Source of the DNA: an uncultured Bacteroidota bacterium
GTDB taxonomy: Bacteria > Bacteroidota > Bacteroidia > Chitinophagales > Chitinophagaceae
Direction of reading: 5' to 3'
NCBI GenBank assembly: GCA_903887005.1
Contig: CAISOH010000369.1
Span: 1 to 41,442, forward strand
Length of the DNA stretch: 41,442 bases
Shown here: piece after piece, positions 15,663-22,235 of the stretch
Numbering within the stretch: the first letter of the stretch is position 1
Layout: the number at the start of each line of letters is the position of its first letter
Made by a program: the position numbers and the translations under genes
The notes under the pieces: generated by a model
Told to the model about the DNA's origin: nothing
The model's input: only the letters and a program-made list of their open reading frames with translations
The model's database searches: none

Positions 15663-15700
15663 TGGAATTGGGAATTAGGTATTTGGAATTTGGATTGTTT
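15663..15700 (+). repeat. GGAATTTGG-type degenerate intergenic repeat
   Basis: Directly after the YceI stop the DNA reads as imperfect copies of GGAATT(T/G)GG and ends ATTTGGAATTTGGATTG. A similar run lies just after the glmM stop on the minus strand (27536-27556). No coding sense is apparent. Confidence 0.5.
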
Positions 15701-15740
15701 ACCGGTTAATCTTCTTTTTGAGTGAGTGAGGGTTGATATA

Positions 15741-15772
15741 GAGACGTTGCGGTGCAGCGTCTCTTCTTTTTT
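15741..15772 (+). terminator. Intrinsic terminator after the YceI cluster
   Basis: Ten-base stem GAGACGTTGC / GCAGCGTCTC (one G-U pair) with a three-base loop, followed by TTCTTTTTT. It is well placed to end the tetR-doxX-yceI transcript before the toxin-antitoxin promoter. Confidence 0.75.
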
Positions 15773-15785
15773 ATATATGCGTAGT

Positions 15786-15817
15786 TTTGTAAAGATTTGA
15801 CAATATCCTTAACTTTG
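15786..15817 (+). promoter_or_regulatory. Bacteroidota-type promoter upstream of the toxin-antitoxin genes
   Basis: TTTG at 15786-15789, a 20-base spacer and TAACTTTG at 15810-15817. The antitoxin start is 116 bases further on, leaving a fairly long leader. Confidence 0.5.
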
Positions 15818-15933
15818 TACTTGAAAAAACATCTCCTGATAAAAGGGTCAAAGCTGTAAAGAATGGCGGGATTTTGGGATTCGTTTTCGCTTTTGTTTTT
15901 TTGTAACCTGGAATCATACCATAGAATTATTTT

Positions 15934-16188
15934 ATGACAACTATTGAAAAAAAAGAACTTAGAAAAGAGGTAAAGCAATATATTGATCGTGCTGACGACA
16001 GGATGTTAAAGGCTGTTCGTGCTATGCTTGAAGCTGATCAGGAAAAGGATACGGAAATAAGCGATGAATGGTTAGAAATAAGTGATGAGGAACGTTTTTC
16101 TATTGAAACAGGTTTGAAGCAATTACGTAACGGAGAAGGAATACCACATGCAGAAGCAATAAAACGTTTGAAATGGTTTCCGAAATAA
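15934..16188 (+). CDS. Antitoxin of a ParE/RelE-type module
   Basis: An 84-residue, highly charged protein: a basic helical N-terminus (TTIEKKELRKEVKQYIDRAD), an acidic middle (EISDEWLEISDEERFSIETG) and a tail LRNGEGIPHAEAIKRLKWF. The IPHAEA..RLKWF tail is typical of small Bacteroidota addiction-module antitoxins, where it wraps the toxin. It overlaps the toxin gene by 16 bases, so the two are translationally coupled. I do not see a confident DNA-binding motif, although the family usually autoregulates. Confidence 0.8.
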   Translation: MTTIEKKELRKEVKQYIDRADDRMLKAVRAMLEADQEKDTEISDEWLEISDEERFSIETGLKQLRNGEGIPHAEAIKRLKWFPK

Positions 16189-16475
16189 TCTGGTCAGGAA
16201 GGTCAATTGATACTTACAATGCCATAATTGACTATTTACTAAAAGAATGGACTGATAAAGAAATATACAATTTTGCAACAAGGGTATCTGATAAACTAAA
16301 GATACTGAAACTGCAACCAAGAATTGGGATGGTAGTGAACAAAAGGCAGAATATCTATCGCACACTTGTTCATAAAAGAGTAACTTTAGTTTACCATTAT
16401 AAACCATTGAAAAAAGAAATTGAGTTAGTTACGTTCTGGCAAAACTCACAAAACCCAAAAAGATTGAAATACTGA
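16173..16475 (+). CDS. ParE/RelE superfamily toxin
   Basis: A 100-residue basic protein of the RelE/ParE fold: EIIWSGRSIDTYNAIIDYLL, a helical middle (DKEIYNFATRVSDKLKILKL), then the family signature QPRIGMVVNKRQNIYRTLVH and beta-strands ending LVTFWQNSQNPKRL. ParE members poison gyrase and RelE members cut mRNA on the ribosome; length and the Arg/Tyr/Trp pattern favour the ParE side, but this is not certain. It starts inside the antitoxin gene, 13 bases before that gene's stop codon. The module is intact and sits between the YceI cluster and tatD. Confidence 0.85.
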   Translation: MVSEIIWSGRSIDTYNAIIDYLLKEWTDKEIYNFATRVSDKLKILKLQPRIGMVVNKRQNIYRTLVHKRVTLVYHYKPLKKEIELVTFWQNSQNPKRLKY

Positions 16476-16595
16476 TTTTAAACACTGTAAGAACTTTATT
16501 TCCCTTTTTCCATTCTCAAAATAGTTATCTTTATTATGCAATACTTTACTGATGAAATGCTTATTGCGGAACTTTTTGAATTTTGACTTAAAATT

Positions 16596-17357
16596 ATGTA
16601 CACAGATTCGCATACCCATTTATACGATGAAAAGCTTATCACAGATGATGGACAGATACAACGCGCCATAGAAGCAGGAGTAACAAAAATGTATATGCCC
16701 AACTGTGACAGTCTCACCATAAGCGGTATGTTGCAACTGGCAGAAAAATATCCGGCAAATTGCATGCCCATGATGGGCCTGCACCCCTGTTATGTAAAAG
16801 AGAATTATAAAGAAGAATTATCCATAGTATCCGGCTGGCTGGAAAAAAGAAAGTTTTTTGCCATTGGCGAAATAGGGCTCGATTATTACTGGGACCTTAC
16901 TTACAAAAATCAGCAGATAGAAGTCTTTGAAACTCAGATAGACTGGGCGCTGCAATACAATCTTCCAATAGTCATTCACAGCAGGGAGTCCACCCCAGAC
17001 TGTATAGATATAGTACGTAAAAAACAAAACGGAAAGCTGAAAGGGATTTTTCATTGTTTCAGCGGCACACCGGAAGAAGCAAAACAGATTACTGAGCTTG
17101 GATTTTATCTCGGCATCGGGGGAGTTGTTACCTATAAAAAAAGCACGCTCCCGGAAATAATAAAAGAAATACCGCTATCGAATATAGTGTTAGAGACGGA
17201 TGCCCCTTATCTCGCTCCTGTACCCTATCGCGGCAAGCGCAATGAAAGTAGTTACATACCAATTATTGCTGCAAAGATCGCAGAGATAAGAAATATCCCG
17301 GTTGAGGAAGTCGCAAAAATAACGACAGGCAATACAGAAAAAGTTTTCCCTGTATGA
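16596..17357 (+). CDS. TatD family metal-dependent hydrolase
   Basis: A 253-residue TIM-barrel hydrolase of full family length. Metal and catalytic residues are all present: H6 and H8 (DSHTHL), E92 (IGEIGLDYYWD), H128 (VIHSRES), H153 (IFHCFSG) and D202 (LETDAPYL). TatD proteins are Mg-dependent DNases linked to 3' end processing, DNA repair and, in some species, D-aminoacyl-tRNA editing. It is followed by tRNA-Ser 29 bases after its stop. No operon partner is apparent; a housekeeping role is likely. Confidence 0.93.
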   Translation: MYTDSHTHLYDEKLITDDGQIQRAIEAGVTKMYMPNCDSLTISGMLQLAEKYPANCMPMMGLHPCYVKENYKEELSIVSGWLEKRKFFAIGEIGLDYYWDLTYKNQQIEVFETQIDWALQYNLPIVIHSRESTPDCIDIVRKKQNGKLKGIFHCFSGTPEEAKQITELGFYLGIGGVVTYKKSTLPEIIKEIPLSNIVLETDAPYLAPVPYRGKRNESSYIPIIAAKIAEIRNIPVEEVAKITTGNTEKVFPV

Positions 17358-17367
17358 ATGGAATGAT

Positions 17368-17375
17368 TACCTTTG
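17368..17375 (+). promoter_or_regulatory. -7 element of the tRNA-Ser promoter
   Basis: TACCTTTG ends 11 bases before the first base of the mature tRNA. It matches TAnnTTTG and gives an internal yardstick for how far downstream of this box RNA begins. Confidence 0.65.
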
Positions 17376-17386
17376 CATACTCTTTC

Positions 17387-17474
17387 GGAGAGATGCTCGA
17401 GTGGTTGAAGAGGCACGCCTGGAAAGTGTGTATACCCCCAAAGGGTATCCAGGGTTCGAATCCCTGTTTCTCCG
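17387..17474 (+). tRNA. tRNA-Ser (anticodon GGA)
   Basis: An 88-base class II tRNA. The acceptor stem GGAGAGA pairs with TTTCTCC (one G-U pair); the D-arm is GCTCGAGTGGTTGAAGAGGC; the anticodon stem CACGC/GTGTG encloses CTGGAAA, giving anticodon GGA; a long variable arm (TATACCCCCAAAGGGTAT) follows; and the T-arm contains GGTTCGAATCC. The discriminator is G and CCA is not encoded. The serine identity follows from the long variable arm, the G discriminator and the anticodon. Confidence 0.95.
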
Positions 17475-17487
17475 CAGCTTATGGAAG

Positions 17488-17519
17488 CGGCTTTTAGCGT
17501 TTTGGCTTTAAGCCGTTTT
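17488..17519 (+). terminator. Probable terminator of tRNA-Ser
   Basis: Stem CGGCTT (17488-17493) and AAGCCG (17510-17515), followed by a T run (17516-17519) 14 bases after the tRNA. The loop is long (16 bases), so strength is uncertain. The 190 bases beyond it, up to 17706, show nothing I can name. Confidence 0.55.
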
Positions 17520-17706
17520 TCGTTTTATACTACTCTCCGGTTTGGAGTATGGTTTGGAAATGGCGTAAAGAACTGGCACAAAATTACGACACTTTTTAGA
17601 TGTAACAATAAAATTACCCGACTAATAATATATGTGTTTTCATTTTATTACAATTCTAAAAAAGAGAATTTTTTTTTGGAAACGATCAATTCTTTAAAAG
17701 TTATTG

Positions 17707-18042
17707 TTAAACCTGTTGTTGATATTCTTTATATACAGAAGAGTATTTTTGCTTTACATCAGAGAACTCAGAATAAATAGAAGAAAGATGAAAAAGCTCG
17801 GTTGCAGTCATATCTATTGGTCGTTTGTTTAATAACTCCTCAATATACCAATCAGCAACATCTGCATAATAATTCACATTTTTCTTCACAACACCAACTA
17901 ATTCATCCCCAACAATTGACTTTGTTATTTCATAAGATGGAAATAGTATAATGTATTTTACTAATTTCGCGAATAATACAGGTATTCTTACCAAAAGTGA
18001 CACCCAAGGGCCATTTGAATTAAGTCCTTTAGTCTCTGCCAA
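17707..18042 (-). CDS. Hypothetical protein, possibly a remnant
   Basis: A 111-codon frame with one hydrophobic stretch (SLLVRIPVLFAKLVKYIILF) and a charged C-terminal half rich in Tyr and Glu. I do not recognise the family. There is no ATG; the earliest usable start is TTG at 18042, immediately preceded by an in-frame TAA, or GTG about 13 codons later. It lies in the decayed stretch between tRNA-Ser and the truncated dinB, so it could be the tail of a larger lost gene. Confidence 0.4.
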   Translation of the reverse strand: MAETKGLNSNGPWVSLLVRIPVLFAKLVKYIILFPSYEITKSIVGDELVGVVKKNVNYYADVADWYIEELLNKRPIDMTATELFHLSSIYSEFSDVKQKYSSVYKEYQQQV

Positions 18043-18079
18043 TTATAAACTGCCAAACTGAAATTAATAAATTTAAACA

Positions 18080-18676
18080 TTATTTCTTGTATTGACTGAG
18101 ATAACCAAAACCTTGATAGTGGTAAAAAACCGGCAATACAAGACAAAGCGGCAAAGCCCAAACAATATTGATAATAATTGCTAACACATGATTCATCATT
18201 CTTATAATAGCACTTAATAATCCCAGGCTTAATGAGCCATAGAAAAACGAAACAATTGAAAGGACTGCAATATCTTCATTATCCTTTAACCTATATCCCC
18301 CACTAATTACAACCTCCTTTTCATACCATTTATATCTCTTTTCTCTAGTCAGGTCTATATAATGTTCATCTATACTTGCCTTCTCCACTACCGGAGCTTT
18401 TTCTTGCAGTATGCCCGTAACCATTCGGGAATACTTAGAATACGCGTCATAGTCACCACGAATAAATATAGCCTGTGGACATAGTTGCCTTGCAAGCTTT
18501 GCCGGCATCGCACTATGAACACCAAATTGTCTCGCCTCATAACTGCAGGAAGCTACTACGCCTCTGTCAGATGTGCCGCCTACTATAACGGGCTGTCCAT
18601 TGAGCCTGCTGTTTTGCAGCCGTTCTACTGATACAAAAAATGTATCCAAATCCATGTGAAGTATATGTCGTACCAT
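18080..18676 (-). pseudogene. dinB: Truncated DNA polymerase IV (dinB) joined to a membrane-protein tail
   Basis: Residues 1-110 are the N-terminal fingers/palm of a Y-family polymerase: HMDLDTFFVSVERL (D9), GVVASCSYEARQFGVHSAMP and KASIDEHYIDLT (D103, E104). After residue 110, near base 18346, the similarity stops. The remaining 88 residues are unrelated: a short charged stretch, then two or three membrane segments (ending PLCLVLPVFYHYQGFGYLSQ). The thumb and little-finger domains needed for DNA binding, about 240 residues, are missing. The simplest reading is an in-frame deletion that fused dinB to a downstream membrane-protein gene. The metal-binding residues survive, but polymerase activity is unlikely. 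Confidence 0.8.
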
Positions 18677-19013
18677 AATTCTACTGTCAAGAATTACAGC
18701 AAATATCAGTCAAATTTTATGGCATTCATAAAATTTATGGTCATTTTTATTCATACATTTCCAATATATTTGACAATTTTATTACTTAAACAACAAAAAC
18801 ACATAAATAATACTTAAATTATCCCTGAGTGCTCTTGAAATATTATTCAGCTTCCGCTATATAATTGTTGCTCATTTTCATTCCGGATTATACAAATTTG
18901 CAACCATCTTAAATCCAATAACAATCTTGTTTCACTACCGATGTATTGATAACGGGATAAAAGTAAATTTGCGGAGGCGTTTTTATACTTTATCTTCATA
19001 CTAACTTTGCATT
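18677..19013. other. Intergenic region with two promoter candidates for the ABC ATPase
   Basis: No gene is seen in these 337 bases. Two TAnnTTTG boxes face the ABC ATPase: TAAATTTG (18964-18971) and TAACTTTG (19002-19009). The second ends only 4 bases before the ATG and would give a leaderless message; the first would leave a leader of about 35 bases. Neither has a clean -33 TTG at the usual spacing. Confidence 0.5.
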
Positions 19014-19775
19014 ATGGGTAACTCAATTATTAAGGTAAATAACCTCGTTAAAAAATACGGAACTTTTGAAGCGGTGAAGGGGATCAGCTTTGAGGTAGAA
19101 GAAGGAGAGATATTCGGGCTGCTGGGGCCTAACGGGGCCGGGAAAACAACCACGCTCGAAATAATAGAGACGCTGCGTAAAAAAACATCCGGTGAGGTGT
19201 GGGTGGACGGTAAAGACCTGGACAAAGACCCTCAGGCCATAAAGAATGTGATAGGGGTGCAGCTCCAGGCCGCAGGCTACTACCCTAACCTGAACCTGAA
19301 ACAGATAATTGATTTATTTTCCGGCTTATACAACCGCAGCGTGGATCCTATGACGTTGCTGGATACGGTTAACCTGCGTGAAAAAGCAAAGAGTAAATTC
19401 AAAGAATTATCCGGCGGGCAAAAGCAACGTTTTTCCATTGCCACCACCCTTATAAACAACCCGAAAATAATATTTCTTGATGAGCCTACCACCGGCCTTG
19501 ACCCGCAGGCAAGGCGCAATCTGTGGGAACTGATAAAACAACTGCGTGAGCGTGGCGCTACGGTAGTGATCACCACCCACTACATGGATGAAGCCGAAGA
19601 ACTTTGTGAGCGCGTAGCTATCATAGACAGCGGGCAAATCATGGCGCTCAGCACACCCAATGATCTGATAGATAAACTACTCTCCACAGGCTTCAAACGC
19701 CCTAAAGCCGTAAGGGAAGCAAACCTGGAAGATGTGTTCCTGAACATGACCGGGAAGGAATGGAGGGATGAATAA
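19014..19775 (+). CDS. ABC transporter ATP-binding protein (ABC-2 type), orphan
   Basis: A 253-residue nucleotide-binding subunit of the drug/antibiotic export type. Walker A LLGPNGAGKTTT, signature LSGGQKQRFSIA, Walker B IIFLDEPTTGLDP and H-loop VVITTHYMDEAEEL are all intact. The C-terminus ends with the ANLEDVFLNMTGKEWRDE motif usual for ABC-2 exporters. No membrane permease follows: the next gene is a small secreted protein 155 bases away. It is richer in G+C than its neighbours. It must use a permease encoded elsewhere, or its partner was lost. Confidence 0.92.
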   Translation: MGNSIIKVNNLVKKYGTFEAVKGISFEVEEGEIFGLLGPNGAGKTTTLEIIETLRKKTSGEVWVDGKDLDKDPQAIKNVIGVQLQAAGYYPNLNLKQIIDLFSGLYNRSVDPMTLLDTVNLREKAKSKFKELSGGQKQRFSIATTLINNPKIIFLDEPTTGLDPQARRNLWELIKQLRERGATVVITTHYMDEAEELCERVAIIDSGQIMALSTPNDLIDKLLSTGFKRPKAVREANLEDVFLNMTGKEWRDE

Positions 19776-19860
19776 ATGGCTCAATTTCGAAATGGCTCAA
19801 TGGCTCAATTTAATGTGAAAATGTGAAAAATGTGGAGAATGTGAAATGAAATGGGTCAAT
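19776..19860 (+). repeat. ATGGCTCAAT / ATGTGAAA micro-repeat run after a stop codon
   Basis: Starting on the base after the ABC ATPase stop, ATGGCTCAAT occurs at 19776-19785, 19792-19801 and 19800-19809, with ATGGGTCAAT at 19851-19860. Several ATGTGAAA-like copies lie between. A related ATGGCTTAAT sits after the citrate synthase stop (23563-23572). No coding sense. Confidence 0.6.
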
Positions 19861-19930
19861 TAACATTAAAGGACATTAAGAATAATCGGCAAATATTTTA
19901 CTTTTGTAACAATAGTTAAAAAAACAGTTC

Positions 19931-20329
19931 ATGCGCTACGCTATCTTAGTACTTTTATTGTTTTCCTCTTTTGCAGCCATAAAAGCGCAGCAACAGACTG
20001 GTACCATCGAAGATAGTATTGCACAATCAAAGGTTATTGAACTGGTGGAAAAAGAGTATGTGCTACATTATTATGATGAAAATATCAACACCCCGGGAGA
20101 CTTCATATATTCCAGTCATGTCTCAACCATACTAAAACAAAAACCGGGCGCTGATTTTAAAGATTACTGGGTACAGATAAAAGATCACAGAAAATACGAT
20201 AACCCTTCCATATACCTTAATTTTTTTGTTGACCCGAATAGCTGGGAAGTATTCTATTTCGATACTGAAACCAATTTATTATGGACGTGGGATAATTGGA
20301 AGAAACAAAGTAAATACCATAAAACCTGA
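19931..20329 (+). CDS. Small secreted hypothetical protein
   Basis: A 132-residue protein with a signal peptide (MRYAILVLLLFSSFAAIKAQ) and a mature domain rich in Tyr, Trp and Asp: EYVLHYYDENINTPGD, IYLNFFVDPNSWEVFYFDTE, LLWTWDNWKKQ. I do not recognise the family; the look is of a small periplasmic or surface beta-rich domain. A TACTTTTG promoter box (19899-19906) lies about 25 bases before the start. It converges on the arylsulfotransferase-like gene, with 11 bases between stops. Confidence 0.75.
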   Translation: MRYAILVLLLFSSFAAIKAQQQTGTIEDSIAQSKVIELVEKEYVLHYYDENINTPGDFIYSSHVSTILKQKPGADFKDYWVQIKDHRKYDNPSIYLNFFVDPNSWEVFYFDTETNLLWTWDNWKKQSKYHKT

Positions 20330-20340
20330 AAACACTGACT

Positions 20341-21903
20341 TTACGGTTTATTTATCGTCTTGCTGAAATGGGGCTCATCCCTGCTGACATCCATTCTTGT
20401 TTTCAGATCCTTATTTGCCGTATTCCAGATCAGTTGTTCAATTTTTTTTCGATCAGGTATTATATAGGCCCTGTATTGGCCTGACATATCCCATCTTTTT
20501 TCAATTTCATTCCATCTTTCGGCAAGAGCGCTCCATAAAATCTTTTTCTCCTGGCTTACAATAAAAATTTTACTGTAAGTGCCGTTCATACAAGCGAAAA
20601 TGGATTGGTCAGGCAACTCTAATACATTTCCGCCTGAAATAAATCTATAATTCTTCCACTCTTGTTTAGTCGTGCCGTCAATGGTACATTCATATTCCCA
20701 TACTTTCTTCAGGCTGTCTTTTTCAGAATGAGGCTCCTGCAACATAATGATCTTCGGAAGCGCCCCGGCCTCACAGGAATTATTATTAAACAGGTAGAGG
20801 TATCCTTTCTGTGAAATATTGCAGGCATGCTGCTGGCAAAAAAATCCATTTCCCATCTCCGGAACACCGGGTTTATAAATTTCGCCATAATTGTTCATTA
20901 CTGTCCCCTCCGGGTATTTCACTTTAATGATACGGCTGATGTTTTTGAAACTGATGTAGATCATTTTATTCTTTTCGTCAAAGAAAAATGCATTTTCATG
21001 GGCGTCAATAACCTCATTGCTTTGAGAGGGCTTATAGTTAATATCAGAAGCCATCAGGTATTTTGATGCTCTCCAAGACCATACAATATTGCCTGTTTCG
21101 TCATATTCTATTACAGTTCCAAAAGGCGTTCTCTTGTATGAACTGTCATTGAAGGCCGTACCTGTTTTATCATCGGTTGTAAAAGATGCATTCTGCTTCC
21201 ATAAGAGGTACTCATTTCCTAATACCATATAATGGCCATTAGCAAGACGTGTAAATTCATGATGGCAATTTTCTGAATAATCCTTACTAATAATACCTTT
21301 TTGCGGACCTTTCCATAAAACATCTCCATCATAATTTATCTCGTATGGCGGATTGAATAAAAAAGTGATAGTTCCCTGTGGTGAAAGTTTTATATCTCTT
21401 GGAGTCATTACAACCCCGTCTATTGGAGGCAGAAACCATACAGGGTTCCCATTCATATCGTATAGCACTTTGTTGTCATCTAAAAACACTAATGCATCTT
21501 TATATTTTTCGGCGCTTTTTAACACCCTCAATCGAAAAAGAGATGTATCCACATTCGGAATCATACCGGTGGCGAAATGATATAATGCGCTATTAGTTAT
21601 TTGACCATGATTACCTGTATATACAGCACGCCAAGTGTATTGCGAACCAAAGGATGGCACCTCAGCTATTATTTTGTTATTTATCCCGGAAAGAGTTTTA
21701 ATAATGTTTTTTCTGAAAGAATCTTCTGTATTATAATGCCCTGCTGCAATTTCAAGTTTATAATTACTTACTTTCTGAGGTGAAGGAAAGGAAAAGCCTA
21801 TTATCCTGTAGTTGAGACTGCTCCCTTCTAAAGGTAATATTTGAGATTTTACAGGTAAAGAAAATAAAAAGAAATAAAATACTAATACTAAAATCCTAAA
21901 CAT
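20341..21903 (-). CDS. Arylsulfotransferase (ASST)-like secreted protein
   Basis: A 520-residue protein with a signal peptide (FRILVLVFYFFLFSLPVKSQ). The rest is a beta-propeller of the ASST type: YDMNGNPVWFLPP, IKLSPQGTITFLFNPP, CHHEFTRLANGHYMVLGNEY, VIEYDETGNIVWSWRASKYL, VIDAHENAFFFDEKN, QQHACNISQKGYLYLFNN. In true arylsulfate sulfotransferases a catalytic histidine takes the sulfate and passes it between phenols in the periplasm; the conserved HHEF, DAHEN and QQHACN histidines here match that pattern. Substrate unknown, and a non-sulfating propeller relative is possible. Monocistronic; a short N-terminal Ig-like region precedes the propeller. Confidence 0.8.
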   Translation of the reverse strand: MFRILVLVFYFFLFSLPVKSQILPLEGSSLNYRIIGFSFPSPQKVSNYKLEIAAGHYNTEDSFRKNIIKTLSGINNKIIAEVPSFGSQYTWRAVYTGNHGQITNSALYHFATGMIPNVDTSLFRLRVLKSAEKYKDALVFLDDNKVLYDMNGNPVWFLPPIDGVVMTPRDIKLSPQGTITFLFNPPYEINYDGDVLWKGPQKGIISKDYSENCHHEFTRLANGHYMVLGNEYLLWKQNASFTTDDKTGTAFNDSSYKRTPFGTVIEYDETGNIVWSWRASKYLMASDINYKPSQSNEVIDAHENAFFFDEKNKMIYISFKNISRIIKVKYPEGTVMNNYGEIYKPGVPEMGNGFFCQQHACNISQKGYLYLFNNNSCEAGALPKIIMLQEPHSEKDSLKKVWEYECTIDGTTKQEWKNYRFISGGNVLELPDQSIFACMNGTYSKIFIVSQEKKILWSALAERWNEIEKRWDMSGQYRAYIIPDRKKIEQLIWNTANKDLKTRMDVSRDEPHFSKTINKP

Positions 21904-22235
21904 GAAAAAAGGCGTTTCAAATTTCAGTGTAAATATAAGCCAAAAAATCTGTTATAAACTCAACCAATAACATAAGCAATATAATACAATTATCCCAAAT
22001 CAGGCGCTCCGGTTCTTGTAATTACTGATAATACTTGCATGGTTATTTTGTTTTTTTGGGAGATTATTTACAGGCTTAAATATTCCTTAAATATATAAAA
22101 TATAATTATGGCCTACTGACCAGAATCAGCTGAAGTCACTGAGAAATTAATCTATTTTTCAACTGAGGTAATCGCTCTTTCATTATCTTTGTGCCAATAA
22201 AAAAACGTTTTTTTACAATAACAATCAACATATAT
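21904..22235. other. Divergent intergenic region, citrate synthase promoter
   Basis: About 330 bases without a gene between the minus-strand arylsulfotransferase-like gene and citrate synthase. A -7 element TATCTTTG (22184-22191) lies about 45 bases before the citrate synthase start. No other structure was seen. Confidence 0.55.

Noticed and set aside
15741-15763. CRISPR-like or mobile repeat from the GAGACG hairpin
   Set aside because: A single hairpin with a T-tract, not an array; terminator explains it.
15706-15978. 90-codon minus-strand frame over the YceI terminator and toxin-antitoxin promoter
   Set aside because: Runs through a terminator hairpin and a promoter, with no recognisable protein features.
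17387-17474. Integration site of a genomic island at the tRNA-Ser 3' end
   Set aside because: No integrase and no second copy of the tRNA end were found in the window; kept only as a possibility for the decayed stretch.
17481-17780. 99-codon plus-strand frame after tRNA-Ser
   Set aside because: Starts inside the tRNA terminator hairpin and shows no domain or credible start site.
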